DNA of 13,667 bases from CAZQEZ01 sp964592475 (GCA_964592475.1 CAZQEZ010000112.1:1-13667), one strand, 5' to 3'. Shown: positions 1 through 8,361, numbered from the stretch's first letter. The notes: generated by a model from the sequence alone, not told the origin. Program-made: numbers and translations.

Positions 1-7
1 GCTAATG

Positions 8-148
8 TTATCCTCTTCGGATTAGATAATAAATATAAGCGGTATAAATTAAAACAAAAATAACACCATGCCAGCGCTCAATACTTCTTCTTTTGCTCAA
101 AGGCAATACCAAAATGATCAAAATACTAGCAATAATTATCATTACCAT
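8..148 (-). pseudogene. C-terminal remnant of a CaCA-type Na+/Ca2+ exchanger (YrbG/CaxA-like)
   Basis: A 46-residue minus-strand reading frame opens at an ATG at 148 and ends with TAA at 8-10. It contains two hydrophobic segments, residues 2-17 and 29-43, separated by a basic loop with SKRRSIERWHG. The pattern of a helix ending in LPLS, a basic turn with I-x-R-W-x-G, then a Tyr-rich last helix (YTAYIYYLI) resembles from memory the last two helices of YrbG/CaxA-family cation/Ca2+ exchangers, which are normally about 300 residues or more. An in-frame TAA lies three codons before the ATG. The 140 bases up to holA show no rest of the family in any frame. I infer a 5'-truncated gene relic. It could instead be an independent two-helix small membrane protein. 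The family match is by eye only. Confidence 0.45.
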
Positions 149-247
149 ATTGTATTAAAAAAAAGCAAAGTTAGTTGAGTATCTAAACCTTTACAAAGCA
201 AATAATTCTTTTGTTGCGAAATGTCATTTTGATTTCCCTTAATTTAC

Positions 248-279
248 TTGTCACTAATTTATAAATACCCATAACTTTG
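248..279 (+). promoter_or_regulatory. Bacteroidota-type promoter for holA
   Basis: TAACTTTG at 272-279 matches the Bacteroidota -7 element TAnnTTTG exactly. A TTG at 248-250 lies 21 bases upstream and can serve as the -33 element. The holA ATG begins at 288, only 8 bases after the -7 box. The expected transcription start therefore falls at or within a few bases of the start codon. Confidence 0.6.
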
Positions 280-287
280 CAAGCAAT

Positions 288-1307
288 ATGGCACAAACTC
301 CTGAAGCGGTACTAAAAGATTTAAAACAAAAAAAATATGCTCCTGTCTACTTTTTACAAGGAGATGAACCTTTTTACATAGATAAAATCACCGCATATAT
401 TGAAGAAAATGTACTCAAAGCCAGTGAAAAGGGGTTTAATCAAGTAGTGATGTACGGCAAAGATGTAAATATGGAAAATGTGATGGTCAATGCCAAACGT
501 TATCCTATGATGTCAGATAAGCAGGTTGTAATTGTAAAAGAGGCCCAGGATATTCAGGATATAGCTAAAGAACAAGGGCAAAAACTATTGGATGCTTATC
601 TGAAAAACCCATTACCTTCCACAATATTAGTTTTTGCTCATAAATATAAATCAATTGGACGTAATAAGACTTTAGGTAAAACCATCGACCAGTTTGCAGT
701 GATGGTTAATAGTAAAAAACTGTATGATTACCAGCTACCTGAGTGGATTCAAAGCTACATTGACAGCAAAGGTTTTACTATTGATCAAAAGGCCCGACAC
801 ATGTTGGCTGAAAATATTGGCAATAACCTGGAAAGACTGAGTAATGAAATAGATAAAATGCTCATTAATTTGAAGGAAAAGGTAACCATTGATGAACATT
901 TGATTCAAAAATATATTGGCATCAGTAAAGATTACAACATTTTTGAATTACAGAAAGCCATTAGTTATAGAAATGTTTTTAAAGCCAATCAAATTGTTAC
1001 TTACTTTGCAGCTAACCCCAAGGAGCATCCTTTGATTTTAACCATTTCCAGTCTATTCAGCTATTTCAGTAAATTATTAGTTTTGCACCATAGTAAAGAC
1101 AAATCGGAAGCCGGACTTTCTCAAGCACTTTCGGTTAATAAATTTTTTATCAAAGAATATATTCAAGCCGGTAAAAATTTTCCATTACCCAAGGTTATAA
1201 ATAATATTCATTATTTGCGCCAGGCAGATTTACGATCAAAAGGTGTGCATGCCAGCCTGGACGATTCGGCTATTTTAAAAGAACTGATATTTAAGTTGCT
1301 GCACTAG
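288..1307 (+). CDS. holA: DNA polymerase III subunit delta (HolA)
   Basis: This is the delta subunit of the clamp-loader complex, which opens the beta sliding clamp and loads it on primed DNA in the cytoplasm. The 339-residue length is close to E. coli HolA (343). The N-terminus has the family opening of about 15 residues, then YAPVYFLQGDEPFYIDKI (residues 17-34), corresponding to the first strand of the AAA+-like domain. The degenerate ATP site, without a Walker A lysine motif, is typical of delta. The helical second half (about 165-339) includes ENIGNNLERLSNEIDKM, the usual lid and collar region. The ATG at 288 is chosen because it is the first in frame, fits family N-termini and follows a promoter at once. 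No ribosome-binding site is visible. The next gene starts 19 bases later, so the two may be co-transcribed. Confidence 0.93.
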   Translation: MAQTPEAVLKDLKQKKYAPVYFLQGDEPFYIDKITAYIEENVLKASEKGFNQVVMYGKDVNMENVMVNAKRYPMMSDKQVVIVKEAQDIQDIAKEQGQKLLDAYLKNPLPSTILVFAHKYKSIGRNKTLGKTIDQFAVMVNSKKLYDYQLPEWIQSYIDSKGFTIDQKARHMLAENIGNNLERLSNEIDKMLINLKEKVTIDEHLIQKYIGISKDYNIFELQKAISYRNVFKANQIVTYFAANPKEHPLILTISSLFSYFSKLLVLHHSKDKSEAGLSQALSVNKFFIKEYIQAGKNFPLPKVINNIHYLRQADLRSKGVHASLDDSAILKELIFKLLH

Positions 1308-1326
1308 CAGACAATAATAACCAACG

Positions 1327-4300
1327 ATGAAAAGTTATAGTATCAAATCAATAAACATTTTTGCAAATATGATGCGCTTCATAGCCCTTTTCTTTCTTCT
1401 TTTTCCTTTATGTCATATTTTGCCAGCCCAGCAAACATTGTTAAGAACAGACCAAGATGCACTTTACCGCCAGGGTGTGGAACTATTAATGAAAGAACAA
1501 TATGGTGCTGCCAGAAATATTTTTGATGATTATCTGAAAACTAATCCGGACGTATTGAATAAGCTCAATGCGGAGTATTATCAGGCATATGCATCACTAA
1601 GACTTTATAACGCAGATGGTGAAAAGCTGATCAATGATTTTGTTACTGATAATCCCAACCACCCGAAGGCATTACTAGCATATTATGAATTAGGCACTTT
1701 TTATTTTAGGGATAAGAAATACCGGAAAGCAATTGAATATTTTGAAAAAGTAGAATTGCCAAAGGTAAATGCTAATCAACAATTGGAAGCAAGATTCAAA
1801 TTAGGCTATGCACACTTTAGCTTTCGTGAGTTTGATCAGGCCAAGCAATATTTTGACATTATCAAAAGGCAGGACAATCATTATACTCATGCAGCAAGTT
1901 ACTATTCCGGGTATATTGCTTATCATAATAAAGATTACGATCAGGCACTTTTTGATTTTAAGAAAGCTGCTGAAAATGAATCCTATGAAACAGTTGTTCC
2001 GTATTTAATAGCCAATATTTATTACAATCAGGGTAGATACGACGAGTTGATTAACTATGGTAGGCAAGCCCTTGCTATTGAGGGCGTAAAAGACCGGGAA
2101 GGCATCAGTATTTTGATTGGTGATGCTTATTATCAAAAGCGAAATTATGCCCAGGCAATCATTTATTTGCAAGAAGTTGCTGAAGGTAAGTCATTACAAA
2201 CTGATCCGAAGATATTTTATAAATTAGCCTATGCCCAGTACCAAACAGAAGAAAACGCGGCAGCTATTAAGAATTTCCAAAAAGTAGCACTTGTACCAGA
2301 TTCTTTGGGCCAATACGCCTCTTATTACCTGGGTATTTTGTATTTAAAAAATGACCAAAAGCAATTCGCGGTCAATGCCTTTGAAAGGGCTATGCAGGAT
2401 AATCATGTACCAAAAATAAAACAAGAGGCTACCTACCAGTACGCGAAGGTTAATTTTGATTTAAATAGGTATGCCGAAGCAATTGCTTTATTGCGCAATT
2501 ACAGAGAGCAATTTAAAAATGGCGATCATCTTCAAGATGCTAACGAGCTCTTGGGTGAAGCCTACTTACGCACTACAAATTACGACTTGGCTATAGATCA
2601 TATAGAATCATTGACAGCAAAATCGGAAAAAATAAGACGCGTTTATCAAAAAGTTACTTTCTATAAAGGCACAGAACTTTTCAATCAAGGAAGGTATCCT
2701 CAGGCTGTAGAAATGTTTAAAAAGGCTGCGGCCATGAATTATGATCGGGAAATTTTGTTGCAGTCACATTATTGGGCAGGTGAAGCTTATTCGATAGGAA
2801 ATCGTTATGATGAAGCCATTAATCAATATGCAGCGGTCTTTAGAAACAGTAATGCAAGCAACTCCTATTACACTAAAGCCAGATATGGCATCGGTTATGC
2901 TTATTTTAATAGTAAACAGTATGAAAAAGCCTTACCTCATTTCAAAGCATACGTGGAAGAAATGCGTAACAATCGACAAAAAGAATTTTACAACGATGCC
3001 TTAATTCGTCTTGCCGATTGCTATTATGTGAATAAAACATATCAGAGTGCTTTACAAGTTTATCGTCAAGCAATTGATGCTAATCACCCGGATAAAGATT
3101 ATGCATGGTATCAGGTAGGAGTGGTGCAAGGTCTACTGGGCAAACCGAACGATGCACGTGGCAGCTTAAATAACGTGATCAATGATTACCAGAATTCTCC
3201 CTACCATGATGATGCATTATTTGAGAAAGCACAAATTTCTTTTGAAGAGGGTAATTATCAGGAAGCTGTAGCTTCTTTTAGCAATTTGATTAAAAGGCAT
3301 CCGCAAAGTGCTTATTTGCCGTTTGCCCACATGCGAAGGGCATTAGCCAGTTCTAATTTGCAAAATTATGAACAGGCTGAGGCAGACTACAAGCATATTT
3401 TAAATCAATATGTAACACATGAAGTTGGCAATAGTGCCTTATTGGGCCTGCAGGAAATATTAAATCGCCAAGGCACATCTGATCAGTTTGATCAATATTT
3501 GGCTAAATATAAACAAGCGAACCCTGATAATAAAAACCTGCAGAATATTGAATTTGAATCTGCAAAGAACTTATATTTTAGCCAAAAGTACGAAGCAGCC
3601 ATTAAAGCCTTGAATGATTATTTGCAAAGTTATCAGCAAAATGCCAGCAATTACGAAGCACGCTATTATTTAGCCGAGGCTTATTATCGCGCCAACCAAT
3701 ATGACCAGGCACTTCTACAGTATCGTCAGCTTGCTAATAATAACGCCGGTGAATATTATAATCGGGTAATACAAAGAATTGCAGATATAGAAGTTGGCAA
3801 AGAAAACTTTATTGCCGCCATCAACAATTACCGAAAGTTGGCCATTGCTGCTCAAAATAAGAAAGAGCAATATTTTGCCTGGTCAGGTCTGATGGAATCT
3901 TATTATGAACAACAAGCTTATGATTCTGTAATTTATTTTGCTAAGCAAATATTGGAAAGGGCAAGTGTATCTGCAAATGCACAAAATAAGGCAAACCTTT
4001 ACCTGGGAAAAGCAGCTTACCAGCAGCGAAATTACGAACAAGCCGTTGATCAGTTCATCAAAACGCTTAACACTGCAAAAGATGTAAATGGTGCTGAAGC
4101 TCAATATTTAATGGCAGAAATTTTTCATCTGCAAGGCGATTATAACCAGTCCCTGGAAACGCTATTTAATTTAAATAGCAATTTTGGGGCATACGAGGAG
4201 TGGATTAGCAAGTCTTTTTTATTAATTGCAGAAAATTATATTGCTTTGGATGAGATATTCCAGGCAAAAGCAACTTTAAAATCAATTGCTGAAAAAAGCC

Positions 4301-4410
4301 CGAGTGCCGAAGCTCGTGATAAGGCCAAAAAGCGTTTGGCAGAGATAGAAGCCGAAGAAAAAGCCAACATGCCTCAGGATACTTCTTTTATGCAACCACT
4401 CAATGAATAA
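1327..4410 (+). CDS. Secreted TPR-repeat protein (putative TonB/Tol-system component)
   Basis: The 1027-residue product is built almost wholly of tetratricopeptide-type helix pairs from about residue 45 to 1010. Units have the spacing and signature of TPRs, for example YRKAIEYFEKV, YDQALFDFKKA, YAQAIIYLQEV and YEKALPHFKAY. A signal peptide is present: hydrophobic residues 17-33 ending LPA|QQ, suggesting cleavage near residue 34 and a periplasmic location. An alternative start at 1369 (residue 15, MMRFIALFF) would give a cleaner 20-residue signal; the first ATG at 1327 is kept as the default. Large TPR proteins of this size in Bacteroidota are commonly annotated as putative TonB-system components. 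TPR superhelices act as protein-docking scaffolds. The gene runs directly into the outer-membrane barrel gene, 20 bases away, and lies upstream of an ExbB-ExbD-TonB set. A CpoB-like adaptor role is inference. Confidence 0.85.
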   Translation: MKSYSIKSINIFANMMRFIALFFLLFPLCHILPAQQTLLRTDQDALYRQGVELLMKEQYGAARNIFDDYLKTNPDVLNKLNAEYYQAYASLRLYNADGEKLINDFVTDNPNHPKALLAYYELGTFYFRDKKYRKAIEYFEKVELPKVNANQQLEARFKLGYAHFSFREFDQAKQYFDIIKRQDNHYTHAASYYSGYIAYHNKDYDQALFDFKKAAENESYETVVPYLIANIYYNQGRYDELINYGRQALAIEGVKDREGISILIGDAYYQKRNYAQAIIYLQEVAEGKSLQTDPKIFYKLAYAQYQTEENAAAIKNFQKVALVPDSLGQYASYYLGILYLKNDQKQFAVNAFERAMQDNHVPKIKQEATYQYAKVNFDLNRYAEAIALLRNYREQFKNGDHLQDANELLGEAYLRTTNYDLAIDHIESLTAKSEKIRRVYQKVTFYKGTELFNQGRYPQAVEMFKKAAAMNYDREILLQSHYWAGEAYSIGNRYDEAINQYAAVFRNSNASNSYYTKARYGIGYAYFNSKQYEKALPHFKAYVEEMRNNRQKEFYNDALIRLADCYYVNKTYQSALQVYRQAIDANHPDKDYAWYQVGVVQGLLGKPNDARGSLNNVINDYQNSPYHDDALFEKAQISFEEGNYQEAVASFSNLIKRHPQSAYLPFAHMRRALASSNLQNYEQAEADYKHILNQYVTHEVGNSALLGLQEILNRQGTSDQFDQYLAKYKQANPDNKNLQNIEFESAKNLYFSQKYEAAIKALNDYLQSYQQNASNYEARYYLAEAYYRANQYDQALLQYRQLANNNAGEYYNRVIQRIADIEVGKENFIAAINNYRKLAIAAQNKKEQYFAWSGLMESYYEQQAYDSVIYFAKQILERASVSANAQNKANLYLGKAAYQQRNYEQAVDQFIKTLNTAKDVNGAEAQYLMAEIFHLQGDYNQSLETLFNLNSNFGAYEEWISKSFLLIAENYIALDEIFQAKATLKSIAEKSPSAEARDKAKKRLAEIEAEEKANMPQDTSFMQPLNE

Positions 4411-4430
4411 ATGTGATTATGTACAGGATT

Positions 4431-6089
4431 ATGAATAAATATTTTGTTTTAACTTGCCTATTTACCAGCGTATTATTAAAATCTTATGGTCAGCAGCAGG
4501 ATAAAAATTGGGAAGATGGAGGCCAAATTGAAAATGCCAAAGTTGTTATTGAAAAAGACCGCGAATTGGAGTTACCGCAAGCGGCACGAAATTTTGAAAA
4601 AATTCCACCACTCCCTCAGTCTGATGGTGATGAATTAATCACTTATAATTTCCAGAATTTTCATCTCAACCCTGGTGTAGTGGAGCCACGGATTCGAGTT
4701 TTTACTATCAAAGAAGATCCACTTGATAAGCTTTATGGTAATTTTATTAAAGCCGGAATCGGGAATTACTTAACACCCTATCTGGAAGCTTATAGTTATA
4801 ATAAACGTAGTGATGAATATTCATTTGGTACTCATTTTCGTCATTTATCTTCAATTCATGGTCCGGTAGATAAGCGAAATAGTGGAGTGAGTGACAACAT
4901 GCTGGCATTTTCAGGAAAATACTTTACCAATTTGATTACGTTTAGTGGAAAAGCAAAATACCAACGCAACAAAGTTTATTTTTATGGTTATAACCCGGAA
5001 GTAGAGGTAGTTAGAGATACTATCAAACAAGTATTCAACAACTTCGAAATTAGTGCAGGATTGGAAGATAATTTTGAAGATGCTTTAGGTTCCTTCCAAC
5101 TTAATACACGCTTTAATTTACTTAACGATCGATTTAATGCCCGTGAAGTTGTATTTGATTTAGATGGCTTTGTAAATTATGAAATAAGTGACGAGGTAAA
5201 TGCCATTATCAATGCAGAATTATTGCTGAGCAATCGCAAAGATGGTACATCTATTAGCCGTAATTTATTTAAACTTAAGCCAAGTTTCAGCTACCAAACA
5301 GATCAATTTTCTATAGAAGCTGGATTTAATGTTGTTTTCAACAATGATTCTCTAGCCAATAGTAGTGAACTTAATTTTTATCCTATGGCCAAGGCATCTT
5401 ACCGTTTGTTAGATGAAGCAGCCATTTATGCAGGAATTGATGGAGATATTGAACCTGTTACTTTACAAAGTATGGTAAATGAAAACCCCTGGATTGAGCA
5501 GCAAATTCCGCTTTTACATACCAATAAAACCTTCGAATTGTACGGCGGATTAAAGGGAACACTAGTAAATAACTTGGCTTATGATGCAGGTTTTTCTATA
5601 GGAACGTACAAAAACATGCATTTTTTTGTTAATAGTGCTTTTGATACTACACGTTTTTCTGCTCTTTATGATAGAGGATTAACCACGATTTTTAATTTTT
5701 TCGGTGAGGTTAATTTTCTACATAAAGAAAATTTGAGACTTGGCTTTAGGGGCGATTTGTTTAGTTACGATACTGACGAAGTGGGCGAGGCCTGGCATTT
5801 GCCTAATTATAAAATCGCCGCTAATGGACTTTTCAACCTTTATGACAAAATTAACTTTACGGCCGAATTGTATTATTTAGGCGGTTTAAGAGGTTATATG
5901 CTGCATAATGATAGCGCGTTTGATTTAGAAGACATTGTTGATTTTAACTTTAAAATTGATTATCTATTCAGTCCTCGGTTCTCAATATTTTTATCTTTTG
6001 AAAATATGTTTGGCAATAATTACCAGCGATATCTTAACTATCCAAGCAGAGGATTACTTGTAATGGGAGGATTGACCTACTCATTCTAA
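4431..6089 (+). CDS. Plug-less outer-membrane beta-barrel protein
   Basis: From the ATG at 4431 the product has 552 residues. Its signal peptide (MNKYFVLTCLFTSVLL...) likely ends after SYG, residue 20, with QQQ beginning the mature protein. In-frame GTG 4413 and ATG 4419 would only lengthen the signal and are less likely. After a charged stretch with VVIEKDRELELP (residues 38-49) the rest alternates polar and hydrophobic residues, rich in aromatic, Asn and Asp positions. It ends in GLLVMGGLTYSF, with the C-terminal Phe expected of a BAM-inserted barrel. Relatives are often labelled TonB-dependent receptor, but no plug domain and no carboxypeptidase-like N-terminal domain are visible, and the length is well short of a full receptor. 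It follows the TPR gene closely, implying the two work together in the envelope. Substrate is unknown. Confidence 0.75.
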   Translation: MNKYFVLTCLFTSVLLKSYGQQQDKNWEDGGQIENAKVVIEKDRELELPQAARNFEKIPPLPQSDGDELITYNFQNFHLNPGVVEPRIRVFTIKEDPLDKLYGNFIKAGIGNYLTPYLEAYSYNKRSDEYSFGTHFRHLSSIHGPVDKRNSGVSDNMLAFSGKYFTNLITFSGKAKYQRNKVYFYGYNPEVEVVRDTIKQVFNNFEISAGLEDNFEDALGSFQLNTRFNLLNDRFNAREVVFDLDGFVNYEISDEVNAIINAELLLSNRKDGTSISRNLFKLKPSFSYQTDQFSIEAGFNVVFNNDSLANSSELNFYPMAKASYRLLDEAAIYAGIDGDIEPVTLQSMVNENPWIEQQIPLLHTNKTFELYGGLKGTLVNNLAYDAGFSIGTYKNMHFFVNSAFDTTRFSALYDRGLTTIFNFFGEVNFLHKENLRLGFRGDLFSYDTDEVGEAWHLPNYKIAANGLFNLYDKINFTAELYYLGGLRGYMLHNDSAFDLEDIVDFNFKIDYLFSPRFSIFLSFENMFGNNYQRYLNYPSRGLLVMGGLTYSF

Positions 6090-6092
6090 AAA

Positions 6093-6128
6093 TATTACAA
6101 AAAACAAAAATTATATATTGTTGTAATA
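6093..6128 (+). terminator. AT-rich inverted repeat after the barrel gene
   Basis: TATTACAA at 6093-6100 and TTGTAATA at 6121-6128 form a perfect 8-base-pair stem around a 20-base A-rich loop, just after the stop codon at 6087-6089. It could slow or end transcription before the next promoter. The stem is AT-rich and has no clear U tract, so the terminator call is weak. Confidence 0.25.
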
Positions 6129-6165
6129 AATACCATGAAGTTGCTATAAAAATGAGGAGTTAAAT

Positions 6166-6197
6166 TTTGAACCTGCCAAAAAAAACTCTTACATTTA
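6166..6197 (+). promoter_or_regulatory. Bacteroidota-type promoter for the SPOR-exbBD-tonB-folC-trmB run
   Basis: TTTG at 6166-6169 is followed after 20 bases by TACATTTA at 6190-6197. These match the -33 TTTG and -7 TAnnTTTG elements except for the last base. The spacing is right for the phylum's main sigma factor. Transcription would start near 6202, giving a leader of about 60 bases before the ATG at 6262. Confidence 0.5.
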
Positions 6198-6261
6198 CGT
6201 GAATTTCAGCGAATTATATATTTTATAATGCTAACTATGTAAAAAATTAACCATAAATATT

Positions 6262-7260
6262 ATGGACGAAAAAAATTATAACTCAGATCAGGAAAACGAA
6301 TGGAGTCCTAATTATAACCAAAAAAAGGAAGAAGATTCTGACGATTTTGGTTTGCCAGACGTTTCATACGATCCTAATAAAAAAGACGAAGAGAAGAGCT
6401 ATGACTATGGTCAGTCATCCGGTGATTATAGTCAGTCTAGTGACTATGGTCAAACAAGCGATTATGGTCAATCTTCTGATTATGGTCAATCTTCTGATTA
6501 TAATAGTCAGTCGGATTATAATGCTACTTATGACAGTGAAAACAAAGAAGAAGATCAACAAAATGATAGTTACGGTGATTCCTATTCTTATAAGGATGAG
6601 TATAAAGAAGATACTTATGAGGATGACTACAACTATGACGATGATGATCCTTATTATGATGATGAGGAAGACGAAGGCACTGACAATACTGGCAAAGTTT
6701 TATTAATTATTCTTACAATTTTAATTGTAGCTGGTGGCTTGTTTGCTGGGTATTGGTTTTGGTTGAAAGATATTTTAAACCCGCCAGAGGAAGAAGTAAT
6801 TGATACGGAAGTTGTAGATGAAACTGCAGCCGATGGTGGATTTGAAGAAGAAACTAATGCTGTACCAGATGAAGCTTTGGAAGCTCAAGAAAGTACCGAT
6901 GAAAGCACCGACGAAGGCACCAGTACTACCAATACCGAAACTTCTACACCATCAAGTTCTACACCATCATATTCAACTGGAAGTTCATCAGGTGCCGGAC
7001 AAGGAAACATATCAACAATACAATCACGTACTGGCAATTACTGGATAGTGATCGGAAGCTTTGTTGATGATGATATGGCCATTGATTTTGGTAAGAAGCT
7101 CGCAAATGGTGGCAAAGGCACATTTTTGATATACCCATATGGTGATGTTAAATATTATCGATTAGCGATAGATAAAGCAGGATCCTGGGGTGCAGCTAAA
7201 AATCAATTAAGTACTTTTCGAGCAAGATACGGAAATGACGTTTGGATATTGAAATATTAA
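6262..7260 (+). CDS. Membrane-anchored SPOR-domain protein with acidic, Tyr-rich N-terminal region
   Basis: The 332 residues have a bitopic layout. Residues 1-142 form a low-complexity, very acidic, Tyr/Asp/Ser/Gln-rich region. It holds a hexapeptide DYGQSS repeat at about 48-90 and runs such as DDYNYDDDDPYYDDEEDE. One membrane helix follows at 145-168 (VLLIILTILIVAGGLF...). A Glu/Thr/Ser-rich linker (172-257) leads to a C-terminal SPOR domain (258-332: NYWIVIGSF, then ANGGKGTFLIYPYGDVKYY, and GNDVWILKY at the end). SPOR domains bind denuded septal glycan, as in FtsN and DamX. With the SPOR domain in the periplasm, the acidic repeat region would be cytoplasmic. The ATG is 1 base from exbB's operon, with the stop at 7258-7260. 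A role in constriction coupled to the ExbBD motor is inferred from the domain and position. The repeat region is the odd feature. Confidence 0.82.
   Translation: MDEKNYNSDQENEWSPNYNQKKEEDSDDFGLPDVSYDPNKKDEEKSYDYGQSSGDYSQSSDYGQTSDYGQSSDYGQSSDYNSQSDYNATYDSENKEEDQQNDSYGDSYSYKDEYKEDTYEDDYNYDDDDPYYDDEEDEGTDNTGKVLLIILTILIVAGGLFAGYWFWLKDILNPPEEEVIDTEVVDETAADGGFEEETNAVPDEALEAQESTDESTDEGTSTTNTETSTPSSSTPSYSTGSSSGAGQGNISTIQSRTGNYWIVIGSFVDDDMAIDFGKKLANGGKGTFLIYPYGDVKYYRLAIDKAGSWGAAKNQLSTFRARYGNDVWILKY
6403..6531 (+). repeat. 18-bp tandem repeat encoding DYGQSS-type hexapeptides
   Basis: Seven in-frame units run head to tail: DYGQSSG (21 bases), DYSQSS, DYGQTS, DYGQSS, DYGQSS, DYNSQS and DYNATY (18 bases each). 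The two central units at 6460-6477 and 6478-6495 are identical in DNA (GATTATGGTCAATCTTCT); outer units have drifted. This suggests growth by replication slippage in steps that keep the frame. Confidence 0.85.
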
Positions 7261-7261
7261 A

Positions 7262-7945
7262 ATGATATTATTACAGGTGACTCAAACAACCCCCCTCGAC
7301 ACTGCAGCGATGTCGGAAGGGGAGGCTTCAATTTCTTTTATCGAATTATTATTTAAAGGGGGATTCATGATGATCCCCATTATTTTACTATCATTTTTAG
7401 CTGTATATATTTTCTTCGAGAGATATTTAAGTATTAAAAAAGCAGCCCGAACACCAAATGCTTTTATGAATAAAGTAAAACGTTTGGTATCTGATGGTGA
7501 CGTCAAAGGTGCACGTTTATTATGTGCTCAAGAAGATACACCTGTTGCTAAGATGATAGAAAAAGGAATATCCCGGATTGGTAGTCCTTTAAAAAATATT
7601 GAAGTAACTATTGAAAATCAGGGTAAAATAGAGGTATATAACCTTGAGAAAAATCTTAGCTACCTGGCTACAATTTCGGGTGCTGCTCCTATGATCGGGT
7701 TTCTGGGTACTGTAACCGGTATGATCCAGGCATTTATGGCTATGGCCAACGAAGAGGGACAGATAAGCCCAAAGTTGCTTTCCAGTGGTATATATGAAGC
7801 CATGATTACCACTGCCTCTGGGTTACTAGTTGGTATTATTGCCTATTTGGGATACAACTTTTTGGTGGCACGGGTACAAAAGCTAATTCATAGAATGGAA
7901 TATACCTCAATTGATTTTATTGATTTATTACAAGAACCACATTAA
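7262..7945 (+). CDS. exbB: MotA/TolQ/ExbB proton-channel protein
   Basis: This is the inner-membrane channel scaffold that, with ExbD/TolR, turns proton flow into work on a TonB/TolA transducer. The 227 residues show the family's three-helix topology: helix 1 at about 35-55 (MMIPIILLSFLAVYIFFERY), a cytoplasmic region 56-133, helix 2 at about 135-160 and helix 3 at about 177-203. Signature motifs are APMIGFLGTVTGMIQAF (142-158) and EAMITTASGLLVGIIAYLGY (179-198). The conserved pore threonines are in LGTVTG (T150) and ITTASG. The ATG follows the SPOR stop codon after one base, which implies translational coupling; no ribosome-binding site is seen. The sequence alone cannot decide between ExbB and TolQ function. 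The SPOR and TPR neighbours lean toward a Tol-like role, which is inference. Confidence 0.93.
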   Translation: MILLQVTQTTPLDTAAMSEGEASISFIELLFKGGFMMIPIILLSFLAVYIFFERYLSIKKAARTPNAFMNKVKRLVSDGDVKGARLLCAQEDTPVAKMIEKGISRIGSPLKNIEVTIENQGKIEVYNLEKNLSYLATISGAAPMIGFLGTVTGMIQAFMAMANEEGQISPKLLSSGIYEAMITTASGLLVGIIAYLGYNFLVARVQKLIHRMEYTSIDFIDLLQEPH

Positions 7946-7962
7946 TTTTTCGTTTTAAAAAT

Positions 7963-8349
7963 ATGAACTTAAAGTCGAAACATAAAATTGAAGCTGCATT
8001 TAGTATGTCATCAATGACGGATGTTGTATTTCTGTTGTTGATTTTCTTTCTGCTTACCTCATCCTTTGTACCATCAGGCCTCACGGTTAATTTACCCAGT
8101 AGCAAAGCATCTAGCAAAACCTTGGAACAGGTAAGAGTAACAGTAACTGAAGATCTGAACTTTTATGTAAATGGCAAGTTAACCTCTGAAAAAAGAATAG
8201 AAAGCGATTTGCGTAAGGTATTTGAGGGTAATGAAGGCGTAGTAGTTTTAAATATTGACAAATCAGTGCCCACAGAACATTTGGTAAGGATAGCTGGCAT
8301 AGCAAAATCAATGAATGCAAAAGTTTCGATTGCAACATTAGCGGAATAA
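7963..8349 (+). CDS. exbD: ExbD/TolR-family biopolymer transport protein
   Basis: The 128-residue product is the partner of ExbB. It has a short cytoplasmic N-terminus (MNLKSKHKIEAAFSM), a single membrane helix at about 17-38 and a periplasmic domain. The helix starts SMTDVVFLLLIFFLLTSSF. Asp20 in MTDVVF matches the essential proton-carrying aspartate of ExbD (Asp25 in E. coli). The periplasmic part (about 40-128) keeps the family pattern: NLPSS after the helix, then VTVTEDLNFYVNGK, VVVLNIDKSVPTEHLVRI and AKVSIATL at the end. It lies 17 bases after exbB and 12 bases before the transducer gene, so all three proteins are likely made from one message. Confidence 0.93.
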   Translation: MNLKSKHKIEAAFSMSSMTDVVFLLLIFFLLTSSFVPSGLTVNLPSSKASSKTLEQVRVTVTEDLNFYVNGKLTSEKRIESDLRKVFEGNEGVVVLNIDKSVPTEHLVRIAGIAKSMNAKVSIATLAE

Positions 8350-8361
8350 GTAATTTGATAA

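Noticed and set aside
3883..4104. Minus-strand frame antisense to the TPR gene
   Set aside because: The sense frame has clear TPR repeats through this part; the antisense product has no support.
4413..4430. GTG 4413 or ATG 4419 as start of the barrel gene
   Set aside because: They only add up to six residues before a complete signal peptide that begins well at ATG 4431. They are possible but less likely.
6403..6531. CRISPR array
   Set aside because: The repeats are contiguous 18-base coding units with no spacers, and no cas gene is near.
6347..7048. Alternative-frame proteins within the SPOR gene, rich in Met, Ile and Thr
   Set aside because: Their odd composition is a by-product of the repetitive acidic coding sequence in the true frame.
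7282..8338. Minus-strand frames antisense to exbB and exbD
   Set aside because: Their products are shadows of strongly conserved plus-strand genes and have no recognisable domains.
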